From Variovorax sp. CF079 (lineage in GTDB: Bacteria; Pseudomonadota; Gammaproteobacteria; Burkholderiales; Burkholderiaceae_C): a stretch of 64,000 nt of DNA. The notes under the pieces were generated by a model. That model was not told where the DNA came from, ran no database searches, and saw nothing but the letters and a program-made list of their open reading frames with translations. The DNA lies in the NCBI RefSeq assembly GCF_900101545.1, contig NZ_FMZU01000013.1:152949-216948 (forward strand), written 5' to 3'. This document shows, one piece after another, positions 1 to 9,210 of the stretch. Position 1 is the first letter of the stretch. Every line of letters begins with the position of its first letter. The translations under genes and the position numbers were made by a program.

Positions 1-1037
1 AGGCGACCCAGTACAAGGGCGGCAGTCCGCTGCTGTTCCAGCACCTGTTCTGGTTCTTCGGCCATCCCGAGGTCTACATCGTGGCGCTGCCGGCCTTCGG
101 CATCGTCTCCGACCTGATCAGCGTGCATGCGCGCAAGAGCATCTTCGGCTACCGCATGATGGTCTGGGCCATCGTCGCCATCGGGGGCTTGAGCCTCGTG
201 GTGTGGGCGCACCACATGTTCGTCGCCGGCATGAACCCGTACTTCGCCTTCTTCTTCGCGACCACCACGCTGGTCATCGCGGTGCCGACTGCCATCAAGG
301 TCTACAACTGGCTGCTCACGCTGTGGCGCGGCGACATACACCTGTCGGTGCCGATGCTGTTCTCGCTGGCCTTCATCTGCACCTTCGTCATCGGCGGGCT
401 GACCGGCCTCTTCCTCGGCAACGTGAGCGTCGACATCCCGCTCTCGGGCACCTACTTCGTGGTGGCGCACTTCCACATGGTGATGGGCGTGGCGCCGCTC
501 TTGGTGGTCTTCGGCGGCATCTACCACTGGTATCCCAAGGTGACCGGCCGCATGCTCGACGACTGGCTCGGGCAGCTGCATTTCTGGATCACCTTCATCG
601 GCACCTACCTGATCTATTTCCCGATGCACTACCTCGGCGTGCAGGGCATGCCTCGGCGCTACTACAACTTCGACAACTACGCGTTCATCCCGCCGTCCGC
701 GTACAGCCTGAACACCTTCATCACCGTGGTGGCGCTCGTCGTCGGCGCGGCGCAGCTGCTGTTCATCTTCAACCTCGTCTGGAGCCTGCGCTACGGCCGG
801 CGCGCCGATGCCAACCCCTGGCGCGCCGCCTCGCTGGAATGGCAGACGCCGCAGACGCCGCCGGTGCACGGCAACTGGGGGCCGGAGCTGCCGGTGGTCT
901 ACCGCTGGGCTTACGGCTACGGCGTGCCGGACGGTCCGAAGGATTACGTCGCGCAGAACGAGCCGCCCGAGGCGGGCGGCATGGAACCCGAGGCCTACAA
1001 GGGCAAGGACGACGAGGTTCGGGGGGCACCGACATGA
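1..1037 (+). CDS. ctaD: Cytochrome c oxidase subunit I, C-terminal part (5' end outside window)
   Basis: Catalytic haem-copper subunit of the terminal oxidase in the inner membrane, reducing O2 with electrons from cytochrome c. The reading frame is open from base 3, so the gene begins upstream of the window; 344 codons are visible. The CuB-ligand motif HPEVYI lies about 20 residues in, followed by the His-His pair in WAHHMF, the K-channel lysine in PTAIKVYNW and the two haem-ligand histidines in VAHFHMV. Several hydrophobic helices and a hydrophilic C-terminal tail of about 70 residues follow. The stop overlaps the next start as ATGA, so it is co-transcribed with the subunit III gene. Family assignment is secure; the subtype (A-type versus a SoxB-like branch) cannot be settled without the N-terminus. 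Confidence 0.95.
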   Translation, partial: ATQYKGGSPLLFQHLFWFFGHPEVYIVALPAFGIVSDLISVHARKSIFGYRMMVWAIVAIGGLSLVVWAHHMFVAGMNPYFAFFFATTTLVIAVPTAIKVYNWLLTLWRGDIHLSVPMLFSLAFICTFVIGGLTGLFLGNVSVDIPLSGTYFVVAHFHMVMGVAPLLVVFGGIYHWYPKVTGRMLDDWLGQLHFWITFIGTYLIYFPMHYLGVQGMPRRYYNFDNYAFIPPSAYSLNTFITVVALVVGAAQLLFIFNLVWSLRYGRRADANPWRAASLEWQTPQTPPVHGNWGPELPVVYRWAYGYGVPDGPKDYVAQNEPPEAGGMEPEAYKGKDDEVRGAPT

Positions 1038-1648
1038 ACGCGATCGCCGCGCTGCCTTTTGCAGAACGTGATCACGCGGCCGCCGCGAGCATCGGCCTGT
1101 GGGTGTTCATGGGCGTGGCCACCGCGCTGTTCTCGCTCTTCGCCACGGCCTATGTGATGCGCATGAGCGGCAGCGATGCCGTCGCGCTCGCGCTGCCGTG
1201 GCAGCTGTGGCTCAGCACCGCGCTGCTGTTCGCGGGCGGCGTGGCGCTTTCGAAGGCCGGCGCGGCCGCGCGTGGCGGCCACGGCCTCGCGCGGACGCGC
1301 CGCCTGCTGCTCGCCGGCGGCCTCTGCGCGCTGGCCTTCCTGGCGGTGCAACTGTGGGCCTGGCAGGCGCTGCTCGCCGCGCAGGTGATGCCGGCCGGCA
1401 ATCCGGGCGGCAGCTTCTTCTATCTGCTGACCGCCATGCACGGGCTGCACGTGGCGGGCGGCCTCGCCGGCTGGGCGTGGACGGCACGCGCCGCATGGCG
1501 GCCGGCGGCGCGCCTTGCCGATCTCGCATGGCGCATCGGGCTCGTCGCGCGCTACTGGCACTTCATGCTGGCGGTGTGGCTGCTGCTGTTCGCCATGCTG
1601 GGCTGGCTGACGCCGGAGGTGGCGCGCTTCATCTGCGGCACCGCCTGA
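1034..1648 (+). CDS. Haem-copper oxidase subunit III-type protein (first of two)
   Basis: 204-residue membrane protein that overlaps the subunit I stop by four bases. It has about five hydrophobic helices and the subunit III signature region around TAMHGLHVAGG followed by a late YWHFM segment, the same landmarks seen in the next gene. Shorter than a canonical seven-helix subunit III (about 270 residues), which suits the five-helix form found in bo3- and some caa3-type oxidases. Role inferred: structural, non-redox subunit that stabilises subunit I and proton uptake. The start is the ATG of the ATGA overlap. Two tandem subunit III paralogues in one operon is worth noting. Confidence 0.85.
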   Translation: MNAIAALPFAERDHAAAASIGLWVFMGVATALFSLFATAYVMRMSGSDAVALALPWQLWLSTALLFAGGVALSKAGAAARGGHGLARTRRLLLAGGLCALAFLAVQLWAWQALLAAQVMPAGNPGGSFFYLLTAMHGLHVAGGLAGWAWTARAAWRPAARLADLAWRIGLVARYWHFMLAVWLLLFAMLGWLTPEVARFICGTA

Positions 1649-1667
1649 TCGATAGAGGAAGCTTGCC

Positions 1668-2387
1668 ATGAACACTGCCGCATCGATCGCGCAAATGCCC
1701 GTTGTGCCCGTTGTGCCCGTGACCCCCGCCGCCGCAGCCGAAGGCCTGCGCGGGCTGATCGCCGACTGGTCCTCCGACCGCGAAGCCTTCCACGTCTCGT
1801 GGGGCAAGGCGATGATGTGGATCTTCCTCTTGAGCGACACCTTCATCTTCAGCTGCTTCCTCGTCGGCTACATGACGGTGCGCGTCTCGACCACCGTGCC
1901 CTGGCCCAACCCGAGCGAGGTGTTCGCGCTCCATGTGGCCGGCGCCGACGTCCCGCTGCTCTTGATCGCGATCATGACCTTCGTGCTCATCAGCAGCAGC
2001 GGCACGATGGCGATGGCCGTCAATTGCGCCTACCGCGGCGACAAGGTGAACGCCGCCACGCTGATGCTGGTGACCGCCACCTGCGGCGAGATCTTCGTCG
2101 GCATGCAGGCCTTCGAATGGTCGAAGCTGATCATGGAAGAGGGCGTGCGGCCCTGGGGCAACCCGATGGGCGCGGCGCAGTTCGGCTCGGCCTTCTTCAT
2201 GATCACCGGCTTCCACGGACTGCACGTGTCGGGCGGCGTGGTGTTCCTGTTCATCATCGCCTTCAAGCTGCTGCGCGGCGACTACGACCGCGGCGGCAAC
2301 TACCAGATCGTCGAGATCGTCGGCCTGTACTGGCACTTCGTCGATCTGGTGTGGGTGTTTATTTTTGCGCTCTTCTATCTCTGGTGA
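1668..2387 (+). CDS. Cytochrome c oxidase subunit III (second paralogue)
   Basis: 239 residues, starting 19 bases after the previous stop behind an AGGAAG-type ribosome-binding site. The N-terminal 40 residues are hydrophilic and rich in Pro, Val and Ala. Five or so transmembrane helices follow. The conserved FHGLHVSGG and LYWHFVDLVW motifs identify it as a COX3-family subunit, including the acidic residue in GEIFVGMQAFEW that matches the family's conserved helix III glutamate. Expected to associate with subunit I in the inner membrane. It belongs to the four-gene oxidase operon that runs to base 2713. Confidence 0.93.
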   Translation: MNTAASIAQMPVVPVVPVTPAAAAEGLRGLIADWSSDREAFHVSWGKAMMWIFLLSDTFIFSCFLVGYMTVRVSTTVPWPNPSEVFALHVAGADVPLLLIAIMTFVLISSSGTMAMAVNCAYRGDKVNAATLMLVTATCGEIFVGMQAFEWSKLIMEEGVRPWGNPMGAAQFGSAFFMITGFHGLHVSGGVVFLFIIAFKLLRGDYDRGGNYQIVEIVGLYWHFVDLVWVFIFALFYLW

Positions 2388-2398
2388 GGACTTCGACC

Positions 2399-2713
2399 AT
2401 GAACCCCGGCACCGGCCAGCAACATCCGATCAGCCTCTACCTCAAGATCTGGGGGCTCCTGTTCGTGCTCAGCACGATGTCCTACCTGGTGGACTACCTC
2501 CATGTGCAGGGCTATCTGCGCTGGGGCCTGATCCTCACCTTCATGCTGCTGAAGGCAGGCCTGATCGTCGCGGTCTTCATGCACATGGCCTGGGAACGGC
2601 TGTCGCTGGTCTATGCCATCCTGCTGCCGCCGCTGGCCCTGCTGGTGCTGGTGGGCCTGATGGCGGCGGAGGCCGGCCACACCTTGCTGGCGCGGCTGCT
2701 CTTCTTCAATTGA
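2399..2713 (+). CDS. Cytochrome c oxidase subunit IV (small membrane subunit)
   Basis: 104-residue protein with three hydrophobic helices, of the prokaryotic COX4 type. The sequence around FMLLKAGLIVAVFMHMAWE carries the lysine and methionine-rich helix typical of these small subunits. It begins 11 bases after the subunit III stop and closes the operon. The role is thought to be assembly or stability of the oxidase rather than catalysis. It converges with the MFS transporter gene on the other strand after only 10 bases. Confidence 0.88.
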   Translation: MNPGTGQQHPISLYLKIWGLLFVLSTMSYLVDYLHVQGYLRWGLILTFMLLKAGLIVAVFMHMAWERLSLVYAILLPPLALLVLVGLMAAEAGHTLLARLLFFN

Positions 2714-2723
2714 CGGCTTGCGC

Positions 2724-4355
2724 TCAGCGCCGCACCACGTAGCGCGTCACCACCGGCACCGTTTCGCCCTGGTGGAAGGCCAGGCGCCGCTCGCGCAGCG
2801 CCATGTCGGCCGCGGTCGCGCGGTGGAAGCGGCGCAGATGCTCGGTCCACGATTCGTCGACGATCTCCTCGACGTAGCGGCCCGGCTCGGCGATGTCGTG
2901 CAAGAGCTCCCAGCCGATCGCGCCCTGGCCGAGGCGCGCGCGGCGCGTCTGCTGCATCACGATGTGGAAGGCGGCGGCGCGCGCGGGGTCGATCATGTAT
3001 TCGACGGTGATCACCACCCGCCCTTCCTCGCCCGGCGCCTCCGCCGGCGGGCCCGCGGCCCAGCCCTTGCGCGCGGGGCTGGTGTCGTCTTCCTCGCCGA
3101 CGCCGTCGGTCACGTAGCGCAGCGCGACCAGCATGCACGCCGTGCCGCTCACGGCCGCGATCCCGAGGCTGATGTAGAGCGAGGAGAGCTCGGCCACCTG
3201 GCCCCAGAGCGCGGCACCGAAGGCGCTCGCGCCCATGATGGCCATCTGGTACATCGACATGCCGCGCGCGCGCACCCAGTCGGGCAGCGCGAGCTGGGCC
3301 GAGACCGAGAGCGAATTGGCGACCGTGATCCAGGCCATGCCGCCGAGGAACATCGCCGGTACCGCGATCCAGGCGTTGGGCGCCACCGCCATCACGGCCG
3401 TGGCGCCGGACTGCAGCATGGCGCCGCGGATCACCAGCTGGTCGCGCGCGAGCGCCTGGCGCAGCCGCGGCAGGAACAGCACCGCCACGATCGCGCCCGA
3501 GCCCATGGCCGCCAGCAGCAGCGTGAAGGTGCCGGCCCCGCCGCCTTGCAGGTTGCGCGCCAGAAGCGGCAGCAGCGCGAGCAGCGCGGTCGAGTGCAGG
3601 AAGAAGATCGAGATGCGCGTGAGCACCGCGCGCATGCGCTGCGACTGGCGCACGAACTGCACGCCCACGCGCATCGCGCTGATCAACCGTTCGCGGCCCA
3701 GCGGATTGGGCTTGTGCTCGCGCCGCCAGCGCAGCACGATGAAGCCCGAGGCCACGCACAGCACGGCGTTGAGCCCGAACACCCAGACGCTGCCGGCGCT
3801 CGCGATCAGCGTGCCGGCCAGCAGCGGCCCGACGATGCGCGAGGCGTTCATCGCCAGCCCGTTGAGCCCGAGCGCGGCCGGCAGGTGGGTACGCGGCACC
3901 AGCTCGGGCACGATGGCGGAGAACACCGGCCAGCGCAGCGCCAGGCCGATGCCGTTGGCGAAGGTCAGAGCCAGCAGCAGCGGCGCGCTCATGAGGTCCA
4001 GCACCACGGCGCCGCACAGCACGATGGCGGCGCCGGCGAGCCAGAACTGGGTCGCGACCAGCCAGCGCCGCCGGTCCAGGATGTCGGCCAGCGCGCCGCT
4101 CGGCAGCCCGAGCAGGAACACCGGCAGCGTGGAGGCCGATTGCACCAGCGCAACCCAGATCGGCGAAGTGGTCAGCGAGGTCATCATCCAGGCCGCCGCC
4201 ACGTCGTTCATCCACATGCAGATGTTGGCGACCAGCCAGGTGCTCCACAGCATGCGGAACACAGGCTGCTTGATGAGCGGTTCGAAGGGGCCGATGCGCG
4301 GCGGCTGCGCGCGCGTCGGGGCGACGGGGGTTTCCTCGGTCGAGATCGGTGGCAT
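2724..4355 (-). CDS. MFS transporter of the MFS_3 / enterobactin-exporter-like family
   Basis: 543-residue integral membrane protein. The first 420 residues form about twelve hydrophobic helices; the loop after helix 2 carries the MFS motif A-like run around GALADILDRRR. Residues from about 425 onward are a soluble C-terminal domain of roughly 115 residues, with HIVMQQTRRARLG and a terminal RYVVRR, as found in MFS_3 proteins of Burkholderiales. The substrate is unknown; efflux of a small molecule is the usual assumption. It starts seven bases after the Lrp-type regulator's stop, so the two are probably co-transcribed. Confidence 0.85.
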   Translation of the reverse strand: MPPISTEETPVAPTRAQPPRIGPFEPLIKQPVFRMLWSTWLVANICMWMNDVAAAWMMTSLTTSPIWVALVQSASTLPVFLLGLPSGALADILDRRRWLVATQFWLAGAAIVLCGAVVLDLMSAPLLLALTFANGIGLALRWPVFSAIVPELVPRTHLPAALGLNGLAMNASRIVGPLLAGTLIASAGSVWVFGLNAVLCVASGFIVLRWRREHKPNPLGRERLISAMRVGVQFVRQSQRMRAVLTRISIFFLHSTALLALLPLLARNLQGGGAGTFTLLLAAMGSGAIVAVLFLPRLRQALARDQLVIRGAMLQSGATAVMAVAPNAWIAVPAMFLGGMAWITVANSLSVSAQLALPDWVRARGMSMYQMAIMGASAFGAALWGQVAELSSLYISLGIAAVSGTACMLVALRYVTDGVGEEDDTSPARKGWAAGPPAEAPGEEGRVVITVEYMIDPARAAAFHIVMQQTRRARLGQGAIGWELLHDIAEPGRYVEEIVDESWTEHLRRFHRATAADMALRERRLAFHQGETVPVVTRYVVRR

Positions 4356-4361
4356 GAGCCG

Positions 4362-4874
4362 CTATTGTCCCGCGCCCGGCTTCCCGGACTTCGCCGGCTT
4401 CTTCGCCAGGTGGCCCAGCGGCAGCGCGCGGCTGGCCTTGACCTCGCCGAGAGAGAAGCTGGTGTGCAGGTCTTTCACGTTGGGCAGGTGCATCAGGCTG
4501 TTGAGCGCGAAGCGCGAGAAGCCGTCCAGGTCTTCCGCCACCACCTGCAGCTCGAACATGCCGGTGCCGCTGATGTAGTGGCAGGCCACCACCTCGGGCA
4601 GCTTGCGGATCGCCTCCTCGATCTTGCGCGTGACCTCGCCGGTGGCGCGGTCGGTGTCCAGGCGCACGAAGGCGAGCACGCCCAGGCCGATCTTGTGGCG
4701 GTCGATCTCGGCGTGGTAGCCGCGGATGTAGCCGGCGGTTTCCAGCGCGCGCACGCGGCGCCAGCAGGGCGCCGCCGAGAGCCCCACGCGCTGCGCCAGC
4801 TCGGCGTTGGTGAGCCGGGCGTCGGCCTGCAGTTCTTGCAGGATCGCGAGGTCGAACTTGTCAATACTTTCCAT
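4362..4874 (-). CDS. Lrp/AsnC family transcriptional regulator
   Basis: 170 residues. An N-terminal winged helix-turn-helix spans residues 4-60 (DLAILQELQADARLTNAELA, then VGLSAAPCWRRV). A RAM/ligand-binding domain spans about 68-145 (LGVLAFVRLD, then VVACHYISGTGMFEL). The C-terminal 20 residues are Lys- and Pro-rich. It is divergent from the indolepyruvate oxidoreductase gene, with 178 bases between the two starts, and upstream of the MFS gene. An amino-acid-responsive regulator beside an aminotransferase-linked 2-oxoacid oxidoreductase suggests control of aromatic or branched amino-acid breakdown; that target is inference. Confidence 0.92.
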   Translation of the reverse strand: MESIDKFDLAILQELQADARLTNAELAQRVGLSAAPCWRRVRALETAGYIRGYHAEIDRHKIGLGVLAFVRLDTDRATGEVTRKIEEAIRKLPEVVACHYISGTGMFELQVVAEDLDGFSRFALNSLMHLPNVKDLHTSFSLGEVKASRALPLGHLAKKPAKSGKPGAGQ

Positions 4875-5052
4875 GAAGGCCTAGTTTAAGCAAGATCCTT
4901 CCAAAAAGCCTGCTTGAACGGGCAAAGAACGCAAACACCTATCAAGGCGGCAGGCATACACTTTGCGAGCATGATGGCTGCGGGAAATGTTCTACCCGGA
5001 CGCCTCGCCCACCCAATCGCCACGCCCACAAGGCACAGCCACGGAGACAACG

Positions 5053-8000
5053 ATGAACGCACCGCTGCCGGAGCACATTCGCAAGGCCCTAGAAACGGTC
5101 ACGCTCGACGACAAATACAGCCTGGACTACGGACGCGCTTTCATGAGCGGCGTGCAGGCCCTGGTCAAGCTGCCGATGCTGCAGCGCCTGCGCGACAAGC
5201 AGGCCGGCAAGAACACGGCCGGCTTCATCAGCGGCTACCGCGGCTCGCCGCTCGGCGGCTACGACCAGGCGCTCTGGAAGGCCAGCAAGTACCTGAAGGA
5301 ACAGCACATCGTGTTCCAGCCGGGCGTGAACGAAGAGCTTGCGGCCACCGCGCTCTGGGGCACCCAGCAGCTCGGCTTCTCGCCCGCTGGAACCAACAAG
5401 TACGACGGCGTGTTCGGCATCTGGTACGGCAAGGGCCCGGGCGTGGACCGCTGCTCCGACGTCTTCAAGCACGCCAACATGGCCGGCACCACGCCCTGGG
5501 GCGGCGTGATCGCGGTGGCCGGCGACGACCACATCTCCAAGAGCTCGACCGCGGCGCACCAGAGCGATCACATCTTCAAGGCCTGCGGCACGCCGGTGTT
5601 CTTCCCGACCAACGTGCAGGAGATCCTGGACCTCGGCATCCATGCCTTTGCGATGAGCCGCTTCGCCGGCATCTGGTCGGGCATGAAGACGATCCAGGAG
5701 ATCGTCGAGTCGAGCGCCACCGCGATGATCGACCCGGAGCGCGTCGAGATCGTGATGCCCACCGACTTCCAGATGCCGCCCGGCGGCCTGCACATCCGCT
5801 GGCCCGACCATGCGCTGGAGCAGGAAGCGCGGCTCATGCACTACAAGTGGTATGCCGCGCTGGCCTACATCCGCGCCAACCGGCTCAACCACAACGTGAT
5901 CGAAGGCCCGAACGACCGCTTCGGCATCATGGCCAGCGGCAAGGCCTTCAACGACACGCGCCAGGCGCTGATCGACCTGGGCCTGGACGACGCGGCCTGC
6001 CGCCAGCTCGGCATCCGCCTGCACAAGGTGGCGGTGGTGTGGCCGCTGGAGGCGCAGCTCACGCGCGCCTTCGCCACCGGCCTGCAGGAGATCCTGGTGG
6101 TCGAGGAGAAGCGCCAGGTCATCGAATACCAGCTCAAGGAAGAGCTCTACAACTGGCGCGCCGACGTCCGGCCCAACGTGGTCGGCAAGTTCGACGAGGG
6201 CGAGGTGTACGAGGCCGAGGGCTACTCCGGCGGCGAATGGTCGATGCCCAATCCGACTTCGCACACGCTCTTGCGCTCCAACGCCGACCTGAACCCGGCA
6301 CTGATCGCCAAGGCGATCGCCCAGCGCCTGAAGAAGAGCGGCCTCCTGGCTGCCGCCGGCGCCGACATGGCCGCGCGCATCGATGCGCAACTGGCCATCC
6401 TGGAGGCCAAGGAGCGCGCCATGGCCGCGCCACAGGCCACCGGCGTCTCGGACGCGGGCCGCCAGCCCTGGTTCTGCTCGGGTTGCCCGCACAACACCAG
6501 CACCGTGGTGCCCGAGGGCTCCCGCGCGATGGGCGGCATCGGCTGCCACTTCATGGCGACCTGGATGGACCGTTCCACCATCGGCTTCACGCAGATGGGC
6601 GGCGAGGGCGTGCCGTGGGTCGGCCAGCAGCCCTTCACGACCGACCAGCACATCTTCGCCAACCTGGGCGACGGCACCTACTTCCACAGCGGCCTGCTCG
6701 CCATCCGCCAGAGCATCGCGGCCGGCGTCAACATCACCTACAAGATCCTCTACAACGACGCGGTCGCCATGACCGGCGGCCAGCAGGTCGGCGAGCGGCC
6801 CGAGGGCCACTCGGTGCTGCAGATCGCCGAGAGCCTGCATGCCGAAGGCGCGGTCAAGGTGGTGATCGTCACCGACGAGCCGGAGAAGTACGAAGGCGTG
6901 AACGTGCCCGGCCAGGACGTGAAGGTGCGGCATCGCGACGAGTTGGACGAAATCCAGCGCGAGTTCCGGGAGATCAAGGGCACCACGGCCATCATCTACG
7001 ACCAGACCTGCGCCACCGAGAAGCGCCGCCGCCGCAAGCGCGGCACGGCCGTCGATCCGGCCAAGCGTGTGGTCATCAACGAGCTGGTCTGCGAAGGTTG
7101 CGGCGACTGCAGCGTGCAGAGCAACTGCCTGTCGGTGGAGCCGCTGGAGACCGAGTTCGGCCGCAAGCGCACCATCAACCAGAGCACCTGCAACAAGGAC
7201 ATGAGCTGCCTGAAGGGCTTCTGCCCGAGCTTCGTCACCGTCGAAGGCGGCCAGCTCAAGAAGAAGGCGAAGGACAAGTCCGCCACGCCCGCCGAGCTGG
7301 GCGCGCTGGCCGAGCCTGCATTGCCTTCGCTCGCCGGCGGCAAGGTCTGGGGCGTGGTGGTGGCGGGCGTCGGCGGCACCGGCGTCATCACCATCGGCCA
7401 GCTGCTGGGCATGGCGGCCCACATCGAGGGCAAGGGCATCGTCACGCAGGACGCGGCCGGCCTGGCGCAGAAGGGCGGCGCCACCTGGAGCCACGTGCTG
7501 ATCGGCGACACGCAGGACGACATCCGCACCACGCGCGTGGGCACCGCGGCGGCCGACCTGGTGCTGGCCTGCGACCCGCTGGTTAGCGTCAATGCCGAAA
7601 CCATGGCGCGCATGCGCGAAGGGCGCACCCATGTCGCGCTCAACAGCCACAGCACGCCGACGGCCGCCTTCGTGCGCAACGCCAACTGGCAGAACCCGCA
7701 GGAAGCCTGCGCCGCCGAGATCGCGCGCGCGGTGGGAGCCGAAGGCGTCGGCGCCTTCGACGCGGATGCGGCCGCGACTTCGCTGATGGGCGACACCATC
7801 TACGTCAACCCGATGATCCTGGGCTATGCCTGGCAGAAGGGCTGGATCCCGCTCGAGCATGCCTCGCTGATGCGCGCGATCGACCTCAACGCGGTGGCGA
7901 TCGAGAACAACAAGGCCGCCTTCGAATGGGGCCGCCAGGCCGCGCAGCGCCCCGAGGCGGTGCAGAAGCGCGTCTCGCCCGGCCAGATCATCGAGTTCAA

Positions 8001-8658
8001 GAAGCGCGACACGGTCGAGAGCCTGGTCGAGCGCCGCGCCGAGTTCCTCACCGGCTACCAGAACGCGGCCTATGCCGGGCAGTACAAGGCCTTCGTCGCC
8101 AAGGTGCAGCAGGCCGAGTCGGCCCTGGGCAAGACCAGCCTGACCGAAGCGGTGGCGCGCTACCTGTTCAAGCTCATGGCCTACAAGGACGAGTACGAGG
8201 TCGCTCGCCTGCACACCGACCGCAGCTTCCTCGACCGCGTCGAGGGCATGTTCGAGGGCGACTTCAAGCTCAACTACCACCTGGCCCCGCCGATCATCGC
8301 CAGGCGCAACGCCAAGGGCGAACTGCAGAAGCAGAAGTTCGGCCCCGCGATGCTGACCGGCTTCCGGCTGCTCGCCAAGCTCAAGGGCCTGCGCGGCACG
8401 GCGCTCGACGTCTTCGGCCGCACCGAGGAACGCAAGACCGAGCGCGCGCTGATCGCCGAATACCGCGCCAGCATCGACGAGGTGCTGGCCGGGCTGAACG
8501 CCGGCAACCACGCGCTTGCCCTGGAGATCGCCAGCCTGCCCGAGCAGATCCGCGGTTACGGCCATGTCAAGGAGCGCAACCTGGCCGCGGCGCGCACGCG
8601 CTGGGCCGAGCTCGTGGCCAAGTGGCGCGACCCGCGGTCGCAGCGCGCCGCGGCCTGA
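5053..8658 (+). CDS. Indolepyruvate ferredoxin oxidoreductase family protein (fused alpha/beta/gamma)
   Basis: 1201-residue fusion of the IorA-like and IorB-like parts. It oxidatively decarboxylates aryl- or branched-chain 2-oxoacids, formed by transamination, to acyl-CoA with ferredoxin as acceptor. The N-terminal half holds the pyrimidine-binding core. CSGCPHN at about residue 475 begins the TPP-binding half. The cysteine-rich CEGCGDCSVQSNC (about 680-692) and a following Cys pair are iron-sulfur ligands. The gamma-type domain begins near GVGGTGVITIGQLLG. I chose the ATG at 5053 behind GGAGACAACG rather than the in-frame ATG 22 codons earlier. It is a single cytoplasmic protein, as is usual in proteobacteria with low-potential ferredoxins. 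Confidence 0.92.
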   Translation: MNAPLPEHIRKALETVTLDDKYSLDYGRAFMSGVQALVKLPMLQRLRDKQAGKNTAGFISGYRGSPLGGYDQALWKASKYLKEQHIVFQPGVNEELAATALWGTQQLGFSPAGTNKYDGVFGIWYGKGPGVDRCSDVFKHANMAGTTPWGGVIAVAGDDHISKSSTAAHQSDHIFKACGTPVFFPTNVQEILDLGIHAFAMSRFAGIWSGMKTIQEIVESSATAMIDPERVEIVMPTDFQMPPGGLHIRWPDHALEQEARLMHYKWYAALAYIRANRLNHNVIEGPNDRFGIMASGKAFNDTRQALIDLGLDDAACRQLGIRLHKVAVVWPLEAQLTRAFATGLQEILVVEEKRQVIEYQLKEELYNWRADVRPNVVGKFDEGEVYEAEGYSGGEWSMPNPTSHTLLRSNADLNPALIAKAIAQRLKKSGLLAAAGADMAARIDAQLAILEAKERAMAAPQATGVSDAGRQPWFCSGCPHNTSTVVPEGSRAMGGIGCHFMATWMDRSTIGFTQMGGEGVPWVGQQPFTTDQHIFANLGDGTYFHSGLLAIRQSIAAGVNITYKILYNDAVAMTGGQQVGERPEGHSVLQIAESLHAEGAVKVVIVTDEPEKYEGVNVPGQDVKVRHRDELDEIQREFREIKGTTAIIYDQTCATEKRRRRKRGTAVDPAKRVVINELVCEGCGDCSVQSNCLSVEPLETEFGRKRTINQSTCNKDMSCLKGFCPSFVTVEGGQLKKKAKDKSATPAELGALAEPALPSLAGGKVWGVVVAGVGGTGVITIGQLLGMAAHIEGKGIVTQDAAGLAQKGGATWSHVLIGDTQDDIRTTRVGTAAADLVLACDPLVSVNAETMARMREGRTHVALNSHSTPTAAFVRNANWQNPQEACAAEIARAVGAEGVGAFDADAAATSLMGDTIYVNPMILGYAWQKGWIPLEHASLMRAIDLNAVAIENNKAAFEWGRQAAQRPEAVQKRVSPGQIIEFKKRDTVESLVERRAEFLTGYQNAAYAGQYKAFVAKVQQAESALGKTSLTEAVARYLFKLMAYKDEYEVARLHTDRSFLDRVEGMFEGDFKLNYHLAPPIIARRNAKGELQKQKFGPAMLTGFRLLAKLKGLRGTALDVFGRTEERKTERALIAEYRASIDEVLAGLNAGNHALALEIASLPEQIRGYGHVKERNLAAARTRWAELVAKWRDPRSQRAAA

Positions 8659-8705
8659 GGCCGGCGCCGGCAGGTCGCCGGGCCTTGCCCTGAAAGCCCC
8701 GAACG

Positions 8706-8730
8706 CCCCGCCGGGTTAGCCCCGGCGGGG
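8706..8730. terminator. GC-rich hairpin between the oxidoreductase gene and yajC
   Basis: Perfect 10-bp stem: CCCCGCCGGG at 8706-8715 pairs with CCCGGCGGGG at 8721-8730 across a five-base loop. There is no following T tract, so it may only pause or protect transcripts. A TACAAT -10-like box follows at 8745-8750 and could begin the yajC-secDF transcript. Confidence 0.45.
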
Positions 8731-8865
8731 TGAACGCCGCCGAATACAATGTTCGATGCTGTGCGCGGCCAGGCCCCGCGCTGCGCGGCTGCGTCATGCG
8801 GCCGCGGAAGCGTGAACTCCGGCTGGGGTTCGCGCTCTTATCACTTCCCTCTGCTGGAGACTTCC

Positions 8866-9201
8866 TTGTTCATTTCCTCTGCTTTCGCCCAGACCGCGCC
8901 TGCTGCTGCTGCCGGCGGCGGCGACATGATGTCCTCGCTCGGCAGCATGCTGCCGCTGGTGCTGATGTTCGTGGTGCTGTATTTCGTGATGATCCGCCCG
9001 CAGATGAAGCGCCAGAAGGAAGCCCGCGCCATGATCGACGCCCTGGCCAAGGGCGACGAGGTGGCGACCGCCGGCGGCCTGCTCGGCAAGATCACCCAGC
9101 TCGGCGACCAGTACCTGACGGTGGAGATCGCCAAGGGCGTCGAAGTGCAGCTGCAGCGCAGCGCGGTCGTGCAGGTGCTGCCCAAGGGCGCCATCAAGTA
9201 A
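8866..9201 (+). CDS. yajC: Preprotein translocase subunit YajC (TTG start)
   Basis: 111-residue single-pass inner-membrane protein that associates with SecDF and the Sec translocon. Starting at TTG 8866, five bases after GGAGA, gives an N-terminus of (M)FISSAFAQ followed by an Ala-rich stretch, matching the family's usual start. The open frame extends upstream to an ATG at 8749, but that would add 39 atypical residues. One helix (LPLVLMFVVLYFVMI) is followed by the basic PQMKRQKEA and a cytoplasmic domain with GDEVATAGGLLGKI. It heads the yajC-secD-secF block. Confidence 0.93.
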   Translation: MFISSAFAQTAPAAAAGGGDMMSSLGSMLPLVLMFVVLYFVMIRPQMKRQKEARAMIDALAKGDEVATAGGLLGKITQLGDQYLTVEIAKGVEVQLQRSAVVQVLPKGAIK

Positions 9202-9210
9202 CCCATCCCC

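Noticed and set aside
2718..4889. 723-codon plus-strand frame opposite the MFS and Lrp genes
   Set aside because: Antisense shadow rich in Arg, His and Gln. The minus-strand proteins have recognisable domains.
5089..8565. 1158-codon open frame on the minus strand opposite the oxidoreductase gene
   Set aside because: His/Val/Asp/Arg/Leu-rich antisense shadow typical of GC-rich genes. The plus-strand frame has clear TPP and Fe-S motifs and a ribosome-binding site.
8749..8865. Upstream ATG at 8749 as the yajC start
   Set aside because: Adds 39 residues unlike the family. TTG 8866 has a well-placed GGAGA and gives the conserved N-terminus.
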